64,000 bases of DNA from JBPOFM01 sp051252455 (lineage in GTDB: Bacteria > Bacteroidota > Bacteroidia > Flavobacteriales > Flavobacteriaceae). The stretch covers positions 124,001-188,000 of the forward strand of contig JBPOFM010000004.1 in assembly GCA_051252455.1 (NCBI GenBank), read 5' to 3'. Positions 34,281 to 41,918 of this stretch are shown in pieces (the first letter of the stretch is position 1; each line of letters opens with the position of its first letter). Made by a program: the position numbers and the translations under genes. Under the pieces are notes generated by a model. That model made no database searches. It saw only the letters and a program-made list of their open reading frames with translations, and had not been told where the DNA came from.

Positions 34281-34300
34281 GTCAAATTTTTTTATCAATC

Positions 34301-34323
34301 TACTTTGAAATACAAAGTACTTT
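34301..34323 (+). promoter_or_regulatory. Putative operator, site 2
   Basis: TACTTTG (34301-34307), AAATA, CAAAGTA (34313-34319), then CTTT: the seven-base arms are perfectly complementary, and AAAGTACTTT (34314-34323) is again a palindrome. It is 13 bases before the ATG of the DUF4173 gene. The TACTTTG half resembles a -7 box missing one base. Confidence 0.6.
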
Positions 34324-34335
34324 AAAAACTTAATT

Positions 34336-35745
34336 ATGAAAACATTCACAACCATTATCGCATCCCTCCTTTTTAGCACTTTATTTTATGATCAGAATAT
34401 CGGACTGAATTTATTACTGTTCAGCATTTTGACCGTTGTCGTTTTAGGACTTTCAAATCGTGACAAAATCAGGAACAAATCTATACTCCTTCAACTTGGT
34501 CTGTATCTTATGACTGCAGTACTCGTGTTTTTTAACCATTCCGAACTCTCCATATTCGCCAATTGCATTGCGTTTTTCACATTGGTTGGTTCTTTTTCTG
34601 AATCTGATTCATCCATATATGTCAAATGGTTGAATGGACTTTATACCAGCATCGCAGGAATTTTTCATAGGAATTTCGAAGCAAGTACAAAAGATGCACA
34701 GCTTGAAGAAAAACAGCAGATTGATGCTTTGCACACTGCGAAATTAATTGTCATTCCTTTAGTCGTTATCGTCCTATTTGTGCTACTCTACAAAAACGGA
34801 AACCCTTTTTTCAACAACATTATTTCCAAAATCAATTTTGATTTCATCAATATTCAATGGATTCTCTTTTGTGTTTTGGGCTATTATCTTTTCAGTAATA
34901 TCATCATTCCGGTTCAAGTGGAGCCTGCAACCAATGTGGACCTAAAAACCAGAAACGACCTCAAGCAATCAGAACCTTTGTTGGTAGAAAACCTGAAAAA
35001 AGAAAAGCAATTGGGAACCATCCTCATGGTGCTCTTGAATGTATTGATAGTTTTTTACATCATTTCAGACATCGCCTATCTGACTTCAAATGATAATTTT
35101 GCGGCTTCTGTTTTGTCGGAGCAAGTTCATAGTGGCATTAATGCACTCATTGCCTCCATTATTTTTGCAATCATCATCATTCTTTATTTTTTCAGAGGCA
35201 ATCTTAATTTTTTTGAAGGAAATAAAACACTTAAAAGTCTTTCATACACATGGATTTTCTTGAATGCATTTTTGGTAATTCTAATCGTCGTCAAGAACAA
35301 TCAATATGTGGATTTGTTTGGGCTCACCTATAAAAGAATCGGTGTGTATATGTATTTGATGATGACCATGGTTGGTCTTCTTACGACTTTCTTAAAAGTC
35401 TTCAACATTCAGAATTTATGGTTTCTTTTCAGAAAAAATGTTCAAGTTGCATTTGCGCTACTTATAATTTCAAGTTTTGTCGATTGGGATTATCAAATCA
35501 CAGATTATAATCTCAAACATGCTGAATCTATTGATATAAATTACCTCATCGACCTATCCGATAACAATGCTTTTTTGCTCCAAGAACGAAAAGATAACAC
35601 GGCTATGACCTCTAACCAGTATAATCGCATTCAAAATAAATATGACAACTATGTCGAAGAGTTAACCAATAATACATGGCAAGAATGGACCTATGACCAA
35701 TTTAAAGTCACTCAAAAAAGAACAGCGCATGAACCTACCAAGTAA
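34336..35745 (+). CDS. DUF4173-like polytopic membrane protein
   Basis: A 469-residue protein with about ten membrane helices, an internal hydrophilic stretch around residues 205-230, and a soluble C-terminal tail of about 80 residues. The helix pattern and the segment Y-K-R-I-G-V-Y-M-Y-L-M-M near residue 335 match the DUF4153/DUF4173 family, which has no known activity. It heads a packed operon (next genes overlap or abut) and has operator site 2 in its leader. Confidence 0.75.
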   Translation: MKTFTTIIASLLFSTLFYDQNIGLNLLLFSILTVVVLGLSNRDKIRNKSILLQLGLYLMTAVLVFFNHSELSIFANCIAFFTLVGSFSESDSSIYVKWLNGLYTSIAGIFHRNFEASTKDAQLEEKQQIDALHTAKLIVIPLVVIVLFVLLYKNGNPFFNNIISKINFDFINIQWILFCVLGYYLFSNIIIPVQVEPATNVDLKTRNDLKQSEPLLVENLKKEKQLGTILMVLLNVLIVFYIISDIAYLTSNDNFAASVLSEQVHSGINALIASIIFAIIIILYFFRGNLNFFEGNKTLKSLSYTWIFLNAFLVILIVVKNNQYVDLFGLTYKRIGVYMYLMMTMVGLLTTFLKVFNIQNLWFLFRKNVQVAFALLIISSFVDWDYQITDYNLKHAESIDINYLIDLSDNNAFLLQERKDNTAMTSNQYNRIQNKYDNYVEELTNNTWQEWTYDQFKVTQKRTAHEPTK

Positions 35746-36106
35746 TTTGGCGAAATCATCCTTATTGGCAACAGCTATATTTTGGATTATTGGTGGTGTG
35801 GAAGAATTTAATTCCATATCATTGATTTCAATCATCTTTCTGTCTTATATCCCGATTTTCATTAGTTGTTTGATAGCTATTGTTGGTACGATTTGTCCGA
35901 TTTTTTGGCTGACAGAAACAGGTTCCTTTGGCAAGCAGGATGTTTTCAAAATGTACTTTCCATATTACTGCATTATATGTTTCAGTCTTTGCTGTTATGG
36001 AATTTATTCAATTTCAATTGAACCTATTTTTATTGGTTTTTTCATTTCCGCATTTATAACAACCATGCAATCCTGGATTTGGTTTGCTAAAGAGCCGTCG
36101 GTATGA
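35729..36106 (+). CDS. Small polytopic membrane protein, unknown function
   Basis: With ATG at 35729 (35693 is also possible) the protein has 125 residues and four membrane segments, including L-A-T-A-I-F-W-I-I-G-G-V and I-P-I-F-I-S-C-L-I-A-I-V. No family was recognised. It overlaps both neighbours (17 bases with DUF4173, four bases ATGA with the Coq4-like gene), indicating translational coupling. Confidence 0.65.
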   Translation: MNLPSNLAKSSLLATAIFWIIGGVEEFNSISLISIIFLSYIPIFISCLIAIVGTICPIFWLTETGSFGKQDVFKMYFPYYCIICFSLCCYGIYSISIEPIFIGFFISAFITTMQSWIWFAKEPSV

Positions 36107-36594
36107 AAAAATTAAGAAAAAAACTGATTGAATGGCTTTTTGACATATCTCAAAAGGTGTATACACATATGTTCAAAAACCATGAGCCATGGGGAATTTA
36201 CAGAGCAGAATTATTGATCTATCCCGACCATACACTTGGTAGACATCTCGGCCTGTTTTTAGAAAAGAATAATTTTGAATTGATTGCAAAAGTTGAGCGA
36301 CATGATGCCTATCATACTCTAACTGGTTATGGGACTTTGGTTGAAGATGAAATTGCCTTACAATGCCTTTGTTTTGGCAACGGAAAACACAGTCCATATC
36401 TGTATGGAGCAATAATTTTGGGGATTATAATTTTACCCGATTATATAAAATATTATTATCAATCGTATAAAATAGGACAAGATGCAAACGCCTTTCATCA
36501 CTTTGACTACAAAGAATTGTTAAATGTGAATATTCATGACTTTAGAAGTGCTATATTTTCCAATGCACAATTAAATTTTTTAATCAAAGTATAA
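36103..36594 (+). CDS. Coq4-like protein
   Basis: This 163-residue protein contains H-D-A-Y-H (about 67-71), eleven residues, then Glu: the H-D-x-x-H-x11-E metal-binding motif of the Coq4 family of ubiquinone biosynthesis. T-L-T-G-Y-G-T lies in between, as in Coq4. Flavobacteria make menaquinone, so a role in ubiquinone synthesis is unlikely. The family link is good; the function here is open. A hydrophobic helix lies near residue 100. The next gene starts one base after its stop. Confidence 0.72.
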   Translation: MKKLRKKLIEWLFDISQKVYTHMFKNHEPWGIYRAELLIYPDHTLGRHLGLFLEKNNFELIAKVERHDAYHTLTGYGTLVEDEIALQCLCFGNGKHSPYLYGAIILGIIILPDYIKYYYQSYKIGQDANAFHHFDYKELLNVNIHDFRSAIFSNAQLNFLIKV

Positions 36595-36595
36595 A

Positions 36596-37225
36596 ATGAA
36601 ATACATAAAAATCTTTCTCTTAATAGGTGTCTTCTTGGGTATAGCCACAATTTTAACCAGTTTTTGGGTTGATTTTAAGGCAAGTGGAAAAACGTACGAT
36701 GATGTAATGCAAATTCCAGAGAATAAAGTTGGACTTGTTTTAGGCACTGCCAAAACGTTGGTAAACGGTCAAACAAATTTATACTATACCTATCGAATTA
36801 ATGCTGCTGTGACATTATATAAAGCTGGTAAAATTAAATATATCCTCATTAGTGGCGACAATGGTAGTGAAACATATGATGAACCGTCGGACTTCAAGGC
36901 TGATCTCATCAAAAAAGGAATACCAGAAGAGCGCATATTTCTAGATTATGCAGGTTTTAGGACTTTAGATTCTGTGATTAGAGCCAAGGAGATTTTTGGG
37001 CAAACCTCCTTCACCATTATTTCGCAGAAATTTCATAATGAAAGGGCCATTTATTTAGCTCAAAACAATGGGATCGAAGCAGTCGCATTCAATGCAAAAG
37101 ATATTACAGGAAGGTATGGACTTAAAACCCGGTTACGAGAGTATTTGGCAAGAGTGAATGCATCCATGGATGTCGTTTTCAATAAGGATCCAAAATTTCT
37201 TGGTAAAAAAATTGAGATTAAATGA
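36596..37225 (+). CDS. SanA/ElyC-like DUF218 membrane protein
   Basis: A 209-residue protein with an N-terminal membrane anchor (I-F-L-L-I-G-V-F-L-G-I-A) and a periplasmic DUF218 domain: V-G-L-V-L-G-T-A-K, Y-I-L-I-S-G-D-N-G, and F-T-I-I-S-Q-K-F-H-N-E-R-A. In Escherichia coli SanA affects envelope permeability to vancomycin, and ElyC affects peptidoglycan or lipid-carrier metabolism. The exact reaction is not known. The four-base ATGA overlap with the next gene shows coupling. Confidence 0.85.
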   Translation: MKYIKIFLLIGVFLGIATILTSFWVDFKASGKTYDDVMQIPENKVGLVLGTAKTLVNGQTNLYYTYRINAAVTLYKAGKIKYILISGDNGSETYDEPSDFKADLIKKGIPEERIFLDYAGFRTLDSVIRAKEIFGQTSFTIISQKFHNERAIYLAQNNGIEAVAFNAKDITGRYGLKTRLREYLARVNASMDVVFNKDPKFLGKKIEIK

Positions 37226-37599
37226 AATATCATCTGACATTTCACAAAGGGTATTTTATAGCTTTTGTATTGATTTTCGCAACAGAGGTACTCATTGCCA
37301 TTTTTCTAAAAGACGGCTTTATCAGACATAGTTTTGGTGATTACTTAGCAATCATCCTCGTCTATTGTTTTTTTAAAACTTTCATTAAAGAAAATTGTAC
37401 TCAAATCGCAGTAGTGTCGCTAATTATTGCCTTTACCATTGAATTTTTACAGCTGACCAACTTTTTAGAATTATTTAATCTACAAGACATCGCGCTTGCT
37501 CGAATCGTTTTGGGCAGCACTTTTAGTGTGAGTGATTTAATCGCTTATGCGCTCGGTTTTATCACAATTTTAATTTATGAACGTTATGGAAACTCTTAA
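37222..37599 (+). CDS. DUF2809-like membrane protein
   Basis: A 125-residue protein with four membrane helices. F-G-D-Y-L-A-I-I-L-V-Y and F-L-Q-L-T-N and S-D-L-I-A-Y-A-L-G are the conserved parts of DUF2809, a family distantly similar to VanZ-type proteins. Activity is unknown. It is translationally coupled to the SanA-like gene upstream and overlaps the DUF1361 gene downstream. Confidence 0.8.
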   Translation: MKYHLTFHKGYFIAFVLIFATEVLIAIFLKDGFIRHSFGDYLAIILVYCFFKTFIKENCTQIAVVSLIIAFTIEFLQLTNFLELFNLQDIALARIVLGSTFSVSDLIAYALGFITILIYERYGNS

Positions 37600-38245
37600 A
37601 ACACTAATCATATCCCGATATAAAATCATATCCATACTTACGGTTTCTATGACCTTAAGTATCGTATTGTTAATGATTCGGATGAAACTTAATCAGTCCT
37701 TTTTTTATTTGTTTCTGGTTTGGAATTTATTTTTGGCGATTATTCCTTATGCGATTACGACGTATTTATGCACGAAGAACAAAATTTCTAAATGGAGCTT
37801 GCTCTTTTATTTTTGCATATGGTTGTTATTTTTACCCAACGCTCCTTATATCATCACGGATTTGTTGCACTTGAGGCACAGCGACCGCTATTTGATGTGG
37901 CTGGATGTTTTGGTTGTTATCTCGTTTGCTTACAATGGATTGATTTTATTTTTTCTTTCGCTTTCTGATATGGAAACGATTTTAAAACCATTTATTGGAG
38001 AGAAAAAACGCTTTTTCTTAACGTTAGTTGTCTTTTTTCTAACGGGTTTTGGAATCTATCTAGGAAGATTTTTACGTTACAATTCATGGGAAATCGCGCA
38101 AAGTCCATTCGCTTTATTTGATGATATTATGCATATCGTTTTTTATCCTACTGCCAATTTGCAAGCTTGGATATTCACTCTGACGTTCGGTGCTTTTTTG
38201 AGTGTTGGGTTTTGGATGTTTAAGGCGATGTCATCTAAACCATAG
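37577..38245 (+). CDS. DUF1361 membrane protein
   Basis: A 222-residue protein with about six membrane helices. The segment W-L-L-F-L-P-N-A-P-Y-I-I-T-D-L-L-H-L (about 88-105) is the DUF1361 signature. R-F-L-R-Y-N-S-W-E follows. Function unknown. Last gene of the operon; it converges on the dehydrogenase-like gene six bases away. ATG at 37577 or 37586. Confidence 0.8.
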   Translation: MNVMETLKTLIISRYKIISILTVSMTLSIVLLMIRMKLNQSFFYLFLVWNLFLAIIPYAITTYLCTKNKISKWSLLFYFCIWLLFLPNAPYIITDLLHLRHSDRYLMWLDVLVVISFAYNGLILFFLSLSDMETILKPFIGEKKRFFLTLVVFFLTGFGIYLGRFLRYNSWEIAQSPFALFDDIMHIVFYPTANLQAWIFTLTFGAFLSVGFWMFKAMSSKP

Positions 38246-38250
38246 CGTTG

Positions 38251-39453
38251 TTATTTTCCATCGACAAAACCCTGGAGATATTTGAAACGCTCTGTAAGTT
38301 TTCCGTTTTGTGTGATTTTGGCTCGCTTGAGAATGCCACGTTCATCGTTGTTGAAGAAGGCAGGAATGACGCTTTCTAAAAACATGTCGCCGAATCCTTC
38401 GCTGGCATCTTTTGGTAATTCGCAAGGTAAATTGTCCACAGCCATGACTGTGATGGCGTTGGGTGCATCGAAAGCGACTTCTTTTTCCGTTTTGGCATCG
38501 TAACCGTAAAATGGGTCGGCTATGGTGGAAGCTCTTAAGGTTGAGGCGACGGGACCGTCGACGTCGCAACTGATGTCTGCAACGAGATTGATATTGAAAT
38601 CTTTTGATTTGGCATCCTTTCTCGTAAAAAGGTAAGGTGCATTGTTGCCATAAAAGTGACCTGCGATGAACATATCAGTTTCTTTGGCGTAGGGCATGAA
38701 ATTACTTTCGTAGCCTGTTGGGTCTCTATAAAATTGGTGCTTGTCTCCTACTTTGCCATCTTTGCGTTTGTTGTATTCCATGACATCGACCATGCAGTAA
38801 ACCTGTTCTGTGAATTTTGATGTGAGATACAAGGCGTCGCTGACTTCCTTGATGTTTAAATGGTCGAGGATTTCTTGGGCGCCTAGGGCTACTTTACCTG
38901 TTCCCGATAATAGGATTTTTATGTTTGGGAGTTGGATTTTGTCAAGTTCTGCTTTTACTTCGGTTAAGTCTTTTAGAGATTCGACTTTTGGCAGGCTAAA
39001 GAGGTTATCTCTTAATCCTAATGCTCGAAATGCGTTGTAGGCGCCTACCAAACCTGCGTAGCGACCGAAGCCTATTAAACGTGCACCACTTTTTTTGACG
39101 ATGGTTTCGTGGTCATACATCTCGATGTTTTTTTCTAATATGGCTTTTAGCAACTTTCGGTTGTAGGGCTGTTTTTTGATGGTGTGCGAGAAGAAGAAGT
39201 ATTTTTTGTTGGGTATTAGGTTGTCTAACGGTACTTCTTTGACGCCTATCATGATGTCGGCATCGGAGACGTCGTCGGTGACGGTGAATCCGGCGTTGCG
39301 GTAGGCTTCATCTGGGAAGACCCGGATGTCGCTGGACTCGACCAGGAATTCGGCTTGTGGGAATTGTAATTGGGCTTCGGCAAGCTTTTCTGGTGAGAAT
39401 ACGACGCGACGGTCTGGTGGGTTTTTGCGTTCTTTGATGATGGCGAATTTCAT
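38251..39453 (-). CDS. Saccharopine/alanine dehydrogenase-like NAD(P)-dependent oxidoreductase
   Basis: With ATG at 39453 the protein has 400 residues and begins M-K-F-A-I-I-K-E-R-K-N-P-P-D-R-R-V, the AlaDh/PNT N-domain start that also occurs in Lys1-type saccharopine dehydrogenase. I-L-L-S-G-T-G-K-V-A-L-G-A is the Rossmann nucleotide loop, and L-V-A-D-I-S-C-D-V-D-G matches the Lys1 substrate region. The alternative TTG start at 39525 is rejected as it adds repeat-encoded residues. Sense-strand codon use is clearly GC-richer than in neighbours. A three-copy heptamer repeat lies just upstream of the ATG. Confidence 0.8.
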   Translation of the reverse strand: MKFAIIKERKNPPDRRVVFSPEKLAEAQLQFPQAEFLVESSDIRVFPDEAYRNAGFTVTDDVSDADIMIGVKEVPLDNLIPNKKYFFFSHTIKKQPYNRKLLKAILEKNIEMYDHETIVKKSGARLIGFGRYAGLVGAYNAFRALGLRDNLFSLPKVESLKDLTEVKAELDKIQLPNIKILLSGTGKVALGAQEILDHLNIKEVSDALYLTSKFTEQVYCMVDVMEYNKRKDGKVGDKHQFYRDPTGYESNFMPYAKETDMFIAGHFYGNNAPYLFTRKDAKSKDFNINLVADISCDVDGPVASTLRASTIADPFYGYDAKTEKEVAFDAPNAITVMAVDNLPCELPKDASEGFGDMFLESVIPAFFNNDERGILKRAKITQNGKLTERFKYLQGFVDGK

Positions 39454-39457
39454 GTTT

Positions 39458-39478
39458 TGGTATCTGGTATTTGGTATC
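39458..39478 (-). repeat. Heptanucleotide tandem repeat in a 5' leader, three copies of TGGTATY (+ strand)
   Basis: TGGTATC, TGGTATT, TGGTATC follow without gaps, five to twenty-five bases upstream of the dehydrogenase-like ATG. The repeat occupies the position of a ribosome binding region. Confidence 0.85.
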
Positions 39479-39543
39479 TTGTATATGGTGTTTACGAAAG
39501 TATGATGATTTGGAAGTCTGCGCAACTAATAATGTAAAATTGT

Positions 39544-39756
39544 TTAGTTGGCTCTGCTGACTTCGGATTCGGATTTTAGGACGTGGTTGCCGTCGTCTTG
39601 TTTGATGTAGAGTGCTTTGTCGCCTTTCTTGCCGTTGCGGGTGACTTTTGTGCCCTTAATGGTTTTGGTAATTTTTTCTGTGTGGGTCTCGATGACTTTG
39701 CCTGTTGCGGTGCCGTTGCCCCAGTTCCATGTTACTTTTGTTCCTTTTTTTATCAT
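39544..39756 (-). CDS. Hva1/TUDOR-like small protein (DUF2945)
   Basis: With ATG at 39756 the protein has 70 residues (TTG at 39771 would add five). I-K-K-G-T-K-V-T-W-N-W-G-N-G-T-A-T-G-K-V at the N-terminus and Y-I-K-Q-D-D-G-N-H-V-L-K near the end match the DUF2945 beta-barrel family. It is very lysine- and threonine-rich, with low hydrophobicity. Function unknown. Like the neighbouring dehydrogenase gene it is GC-richer than the surrounding DNA. Confidence 0.75.
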   Translation of the reverse strand: MIKKGTKVTWNWGNGTATGKVIETHTEKITKTIKGTKVTRNGKKGDKALYIKQDDGNHVLKSESEVSRAN

Positions 39757-39875
39757 TGTTTTTGCTTTCAATTTAAGGAAATATTGACAGATTGTCTTGT
39801 AATGGGCTTAAAAAATTATGGAATGGATTTTGCAATTAGTTTTATGGATTTGCAAGGTTAGATGAAACTTTTTGG

Positions 39876-39883
39876 TAACTTTG
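39876..39883 (+). promoter_or_regulatory. ssrA -7 box (TAACTTTG)
   Basis: A full TAnnTTTG match, with TTTG at 39849-39852 as a possible -33 element (gap 23). The predicted transcription start near 39890 coincides with the first base pairs of the RNA leader. Confidence 0.6.
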
Positions 39884-39888
39884 CGCTT

Positions 39889-39968
39889 GCGTTAAGGATT
39901 GCAGCGGTATCCTTTTGCCTTTTCGGCAAAAGATATAGCGGAAAGCCTGACCCTTTTTAGGGTAACGC
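39889..39968 (+). ncRNA. Candidate structured RNA leader before ssrA (three-way junction)
   Basis: Three helices are visible. P1: GCGTTA (39889-39894) with TAACGC (39963-39968). P2: 39908-39937, CTTTTGCC/GGCAAAAG extended by TAT/ATA with one bulged C. P3: CCC/GGG closing a six-base loop (39951-39962). Single-stranded parts include GCAGCGG and AGCGGAAAGCCTGA, the sort of sequence that stays conserved. Transcription should begin at P1. It may be a known Bacteroidota motif (flavo-1 was considered) or part of the ssrA precursor; this was not checked. Confidence 0.55.
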
Positions 39969-39993
39969 CCAAAAATTTATTATTTTAATACTT

Positions 39994-40387
39994 GGGGTCG
40001 ACTGGTTTTGACAGCGAGATTTATTAGATGGTAAGCACGTCGTGTAATGAAATTGAAACACGTAAAAGACTATTTCAAACTTTTAAACGGCGAGAATAAC
40101 TACGCTTTAGCTGCATAATCTGAATTATAGTAAGATTGCGCTTATTCCTACTAGGTAGGAAGGCTAAATGTCTCTTGAAAGCCCTGGTCAGCGGCGGTCA
40201 GTCTAGAGACATCGTAAATGTTGACATAGATTAGGTAGCGCTTTGATGCCTTTTTGAAACTAAAGAAGATAAGGGGTAAGTGGGTTGTCTTTAACCAGCT
40301 TGCACTCGAAAAAACAAGAAAAGAATAAACGTGTAGAAAGCCCTTTGGTAACTTGTTTGGACGAGAGTTCGATTCTCTCCGACTCCA
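39994..40387 (+). ncRNA. ssrA: Transfer-messenger RNA
   Basis: The 5' end GGGGTCG (39994-40000) pairs with CGACTCC (40380-40386) to form the tRNA-like acceptor stem, followed by discriminator A (40387). The T arm GAGAGTTCGATTCTCTC is intact. The tag frame at 40089-40118 encodes G-E-N-N-Y-A-L-A-A and a stop. It rescues ribosomes stalled on broken mRNA and marks the product for degradation. CCA is not encoded (CTT follows) and must be added by the Cca enzyme. Length is 394 bases, normal for the group. Confidence 0.95.
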
Positions 40388-40410
40388 CTTAAAGGGTATC
40401 AAAACCCACC

Positions 40411-40445
40411 AAAAACCCTGTAATCGTATGATTTACAGGGTTTTT
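40411..40445. terminator. Bidirectional Rho-independent terminator between ssrA and the PUL
   Basis: CCCTGTAA and TTACAGGG form an eight-pair stem flanked by five As on the left and five Ts on the right, so a T run follows the hairpin on either strand. It would stop ssrA and minus-strand PUL transcripts alike. Confidence 0.85.
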
Positions 40446-40579
40446 CATTGGATTAATGTAACGAGTAAAACCTAAACAACGGACTATTTTTTATCTTGGT
40501 GCAATTGATTAACAGGACTTATTTGTAAAAAATGTCATGATTTACGTTTCTTGTCTTCACACTATATTGATTACCAGGA

Positions 40580-41797
40580 TTAGTGAAAAGCTTTTTTTAT
40601 AACTGCCACAGACACTCCTAATAATTTTTTTATAATAGGATCCAATTGTGCTTCATCTCCTTCAAAATGACAGGTTAGCTGCATATGAGTGACACTTTCT
40701 CCTATTTTTAAAGCCAAAGCCGACGAAGATGTTTCCAACTCATAAAAAGGTCCGAGTGGTTTTGCACCTGATTCTGGAGGTCCATCGTTATAGGCGTTAA
40801 TCACATCGCCCTCAAAAGGTTTATCCTGAATTTCCCACATTGAATTGACATAATCCGTTGTGTGATCAGGTTTGTTATATTTTACAATTGTTAATATACA
40901 ATTTTCAGAATCATAAGATCCCAAAATATTTTTAGCTCGCATAGGCGATAATCCAATTTTACTGCGATGTGTTCCATCACCTTTAAAAAAAATACACTTT
41001 TCTTTGATTACCAATCGATTGGATGGAACTTTACTAAAATAAGCATCATTTACCACCTCACCCAAAATAGATTTTTCACCATGAACATAGGGAATTAAAA
41101 TAGTGGTTTGCGGCGAATGGTTGTACATTCCCAACATCCAAATAGAGAGCAAACCTGTTTCCTTGCTCCAATCGAAATCTCCCAAATTTGTCATGGTATT
41201 TGTGGATTGATAAGCAACTGTTTTAATAGATTCGGTAAGTGAATCTAATCCCAATACTTTTTGAATATCATGTTTTGATAGAATCGCAACTTCACGCTGA
41301 ATACCCATATCAAAACTGAAACCTGAATAATTGGTTAATGAGGCTACCTTTGTAAATACAGCTTTATTTGATGATATACTTTTCACCTCAAAAGGTTCTA
41401 AATCTATAAGTTTAGGGGCATACCAATCATCTAAAATAAATTCTGTTCCTTCTTTAAAAAATATAGAATATTGACCACCTTCGGGTCCCAACCAAAAGCG
41501 TTCTTCACCTCCAAACACATTGATATGCTCCAAGGTGTCTTTTGATTTGAACAATTCTTTATTAATCCAACCGTAACTTCTTCCGTTGGTTCCAAAAGCA
41601 CTGCTTGTCATCACTCGACCTTGCAATGCTGCTGAAATAGCAACCTTTGAGTTGTTTGATTCATGCGACAGTTCAATGATGTCTATATAATCTTTCATAA
41701 AGACAACATCATCGGCATAAGTATTCGAGGTCTTATTGGTAAGAATCATTTTATGTGAAGTGATTTTTTCAGTATTCTTTTGCGTTTCAGATTTCAC
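40580..41797 (-). CDS. DUF6786-like protein, mutarotase-type fold suspected
   Basis: A 405-residue protein with GTG start at 41797; ATG at 41749 would remove 16 residues and is about equally plausible. Q-G-R-V-M-T-S-S-A-F-G and G-G-E-E-R-F-W-L-G-P-E-G-G-Q are the conserved stretches of a Bacteroidota family with a beta-sandwich resembling galactose mutarotases. No signal peptide is evident, so it may act in the cytoplasm or periplasm on released sugars. It is the last gene of the PUL, just before the terminator. Confidence 0.6.
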   Translation of the reverse strand: MKSETQKNTEKITSHKMILTNKTSNTYADDVVFMKDYIDIIELSHESNNSKVAISAALQGRVMTSSAFGTNGRSYGWINKELFKSKDTLEHINVFGGEERFWLGPEGGQYSIFFKEGTEFILDDWYAPKLIDLEPFEVKSISSNKAVFTKVASLTNYSGFSFDMGIQREVAILSKHDIQKVLGLDSLTESIKTVAYQSTNTMTNLGDFDWSKETGLLSIWMLGMYNHSPQTTILIPYVHGEKSILGEVVNDAYFSKVPSNRLVIKEKCIFFKGDGTHRSKIGLSPMRAKNILGSYDSENCILTIVKYNKPDHTTDYVNSMWEIQDKPFEGDVINAYNDGPPESGAKPLGPFYELETSSSALALKIGESVTHMQLTCHFEGDEAQLDPIIKKLLGVSVAVIKKAFH

Positions 41798-41918
41798 TTT
41801 TACGATTTAGGAGCACTTAATTATTATGGAAAAAGTTGGAGAAAGCTGTCTTGATTTTTATCAAAAGATGGTATTTTTAATTAACCAATAATTAAAATGT
41901 TTTTTGAAGGACGTAAGT

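Noticed and set aside
40151..40402. An 83-codon minus-strand frame over the 3' part of ssrA.
   Set aside because: It is antisense to the tmRNA body and T arm and has no family resemblance.
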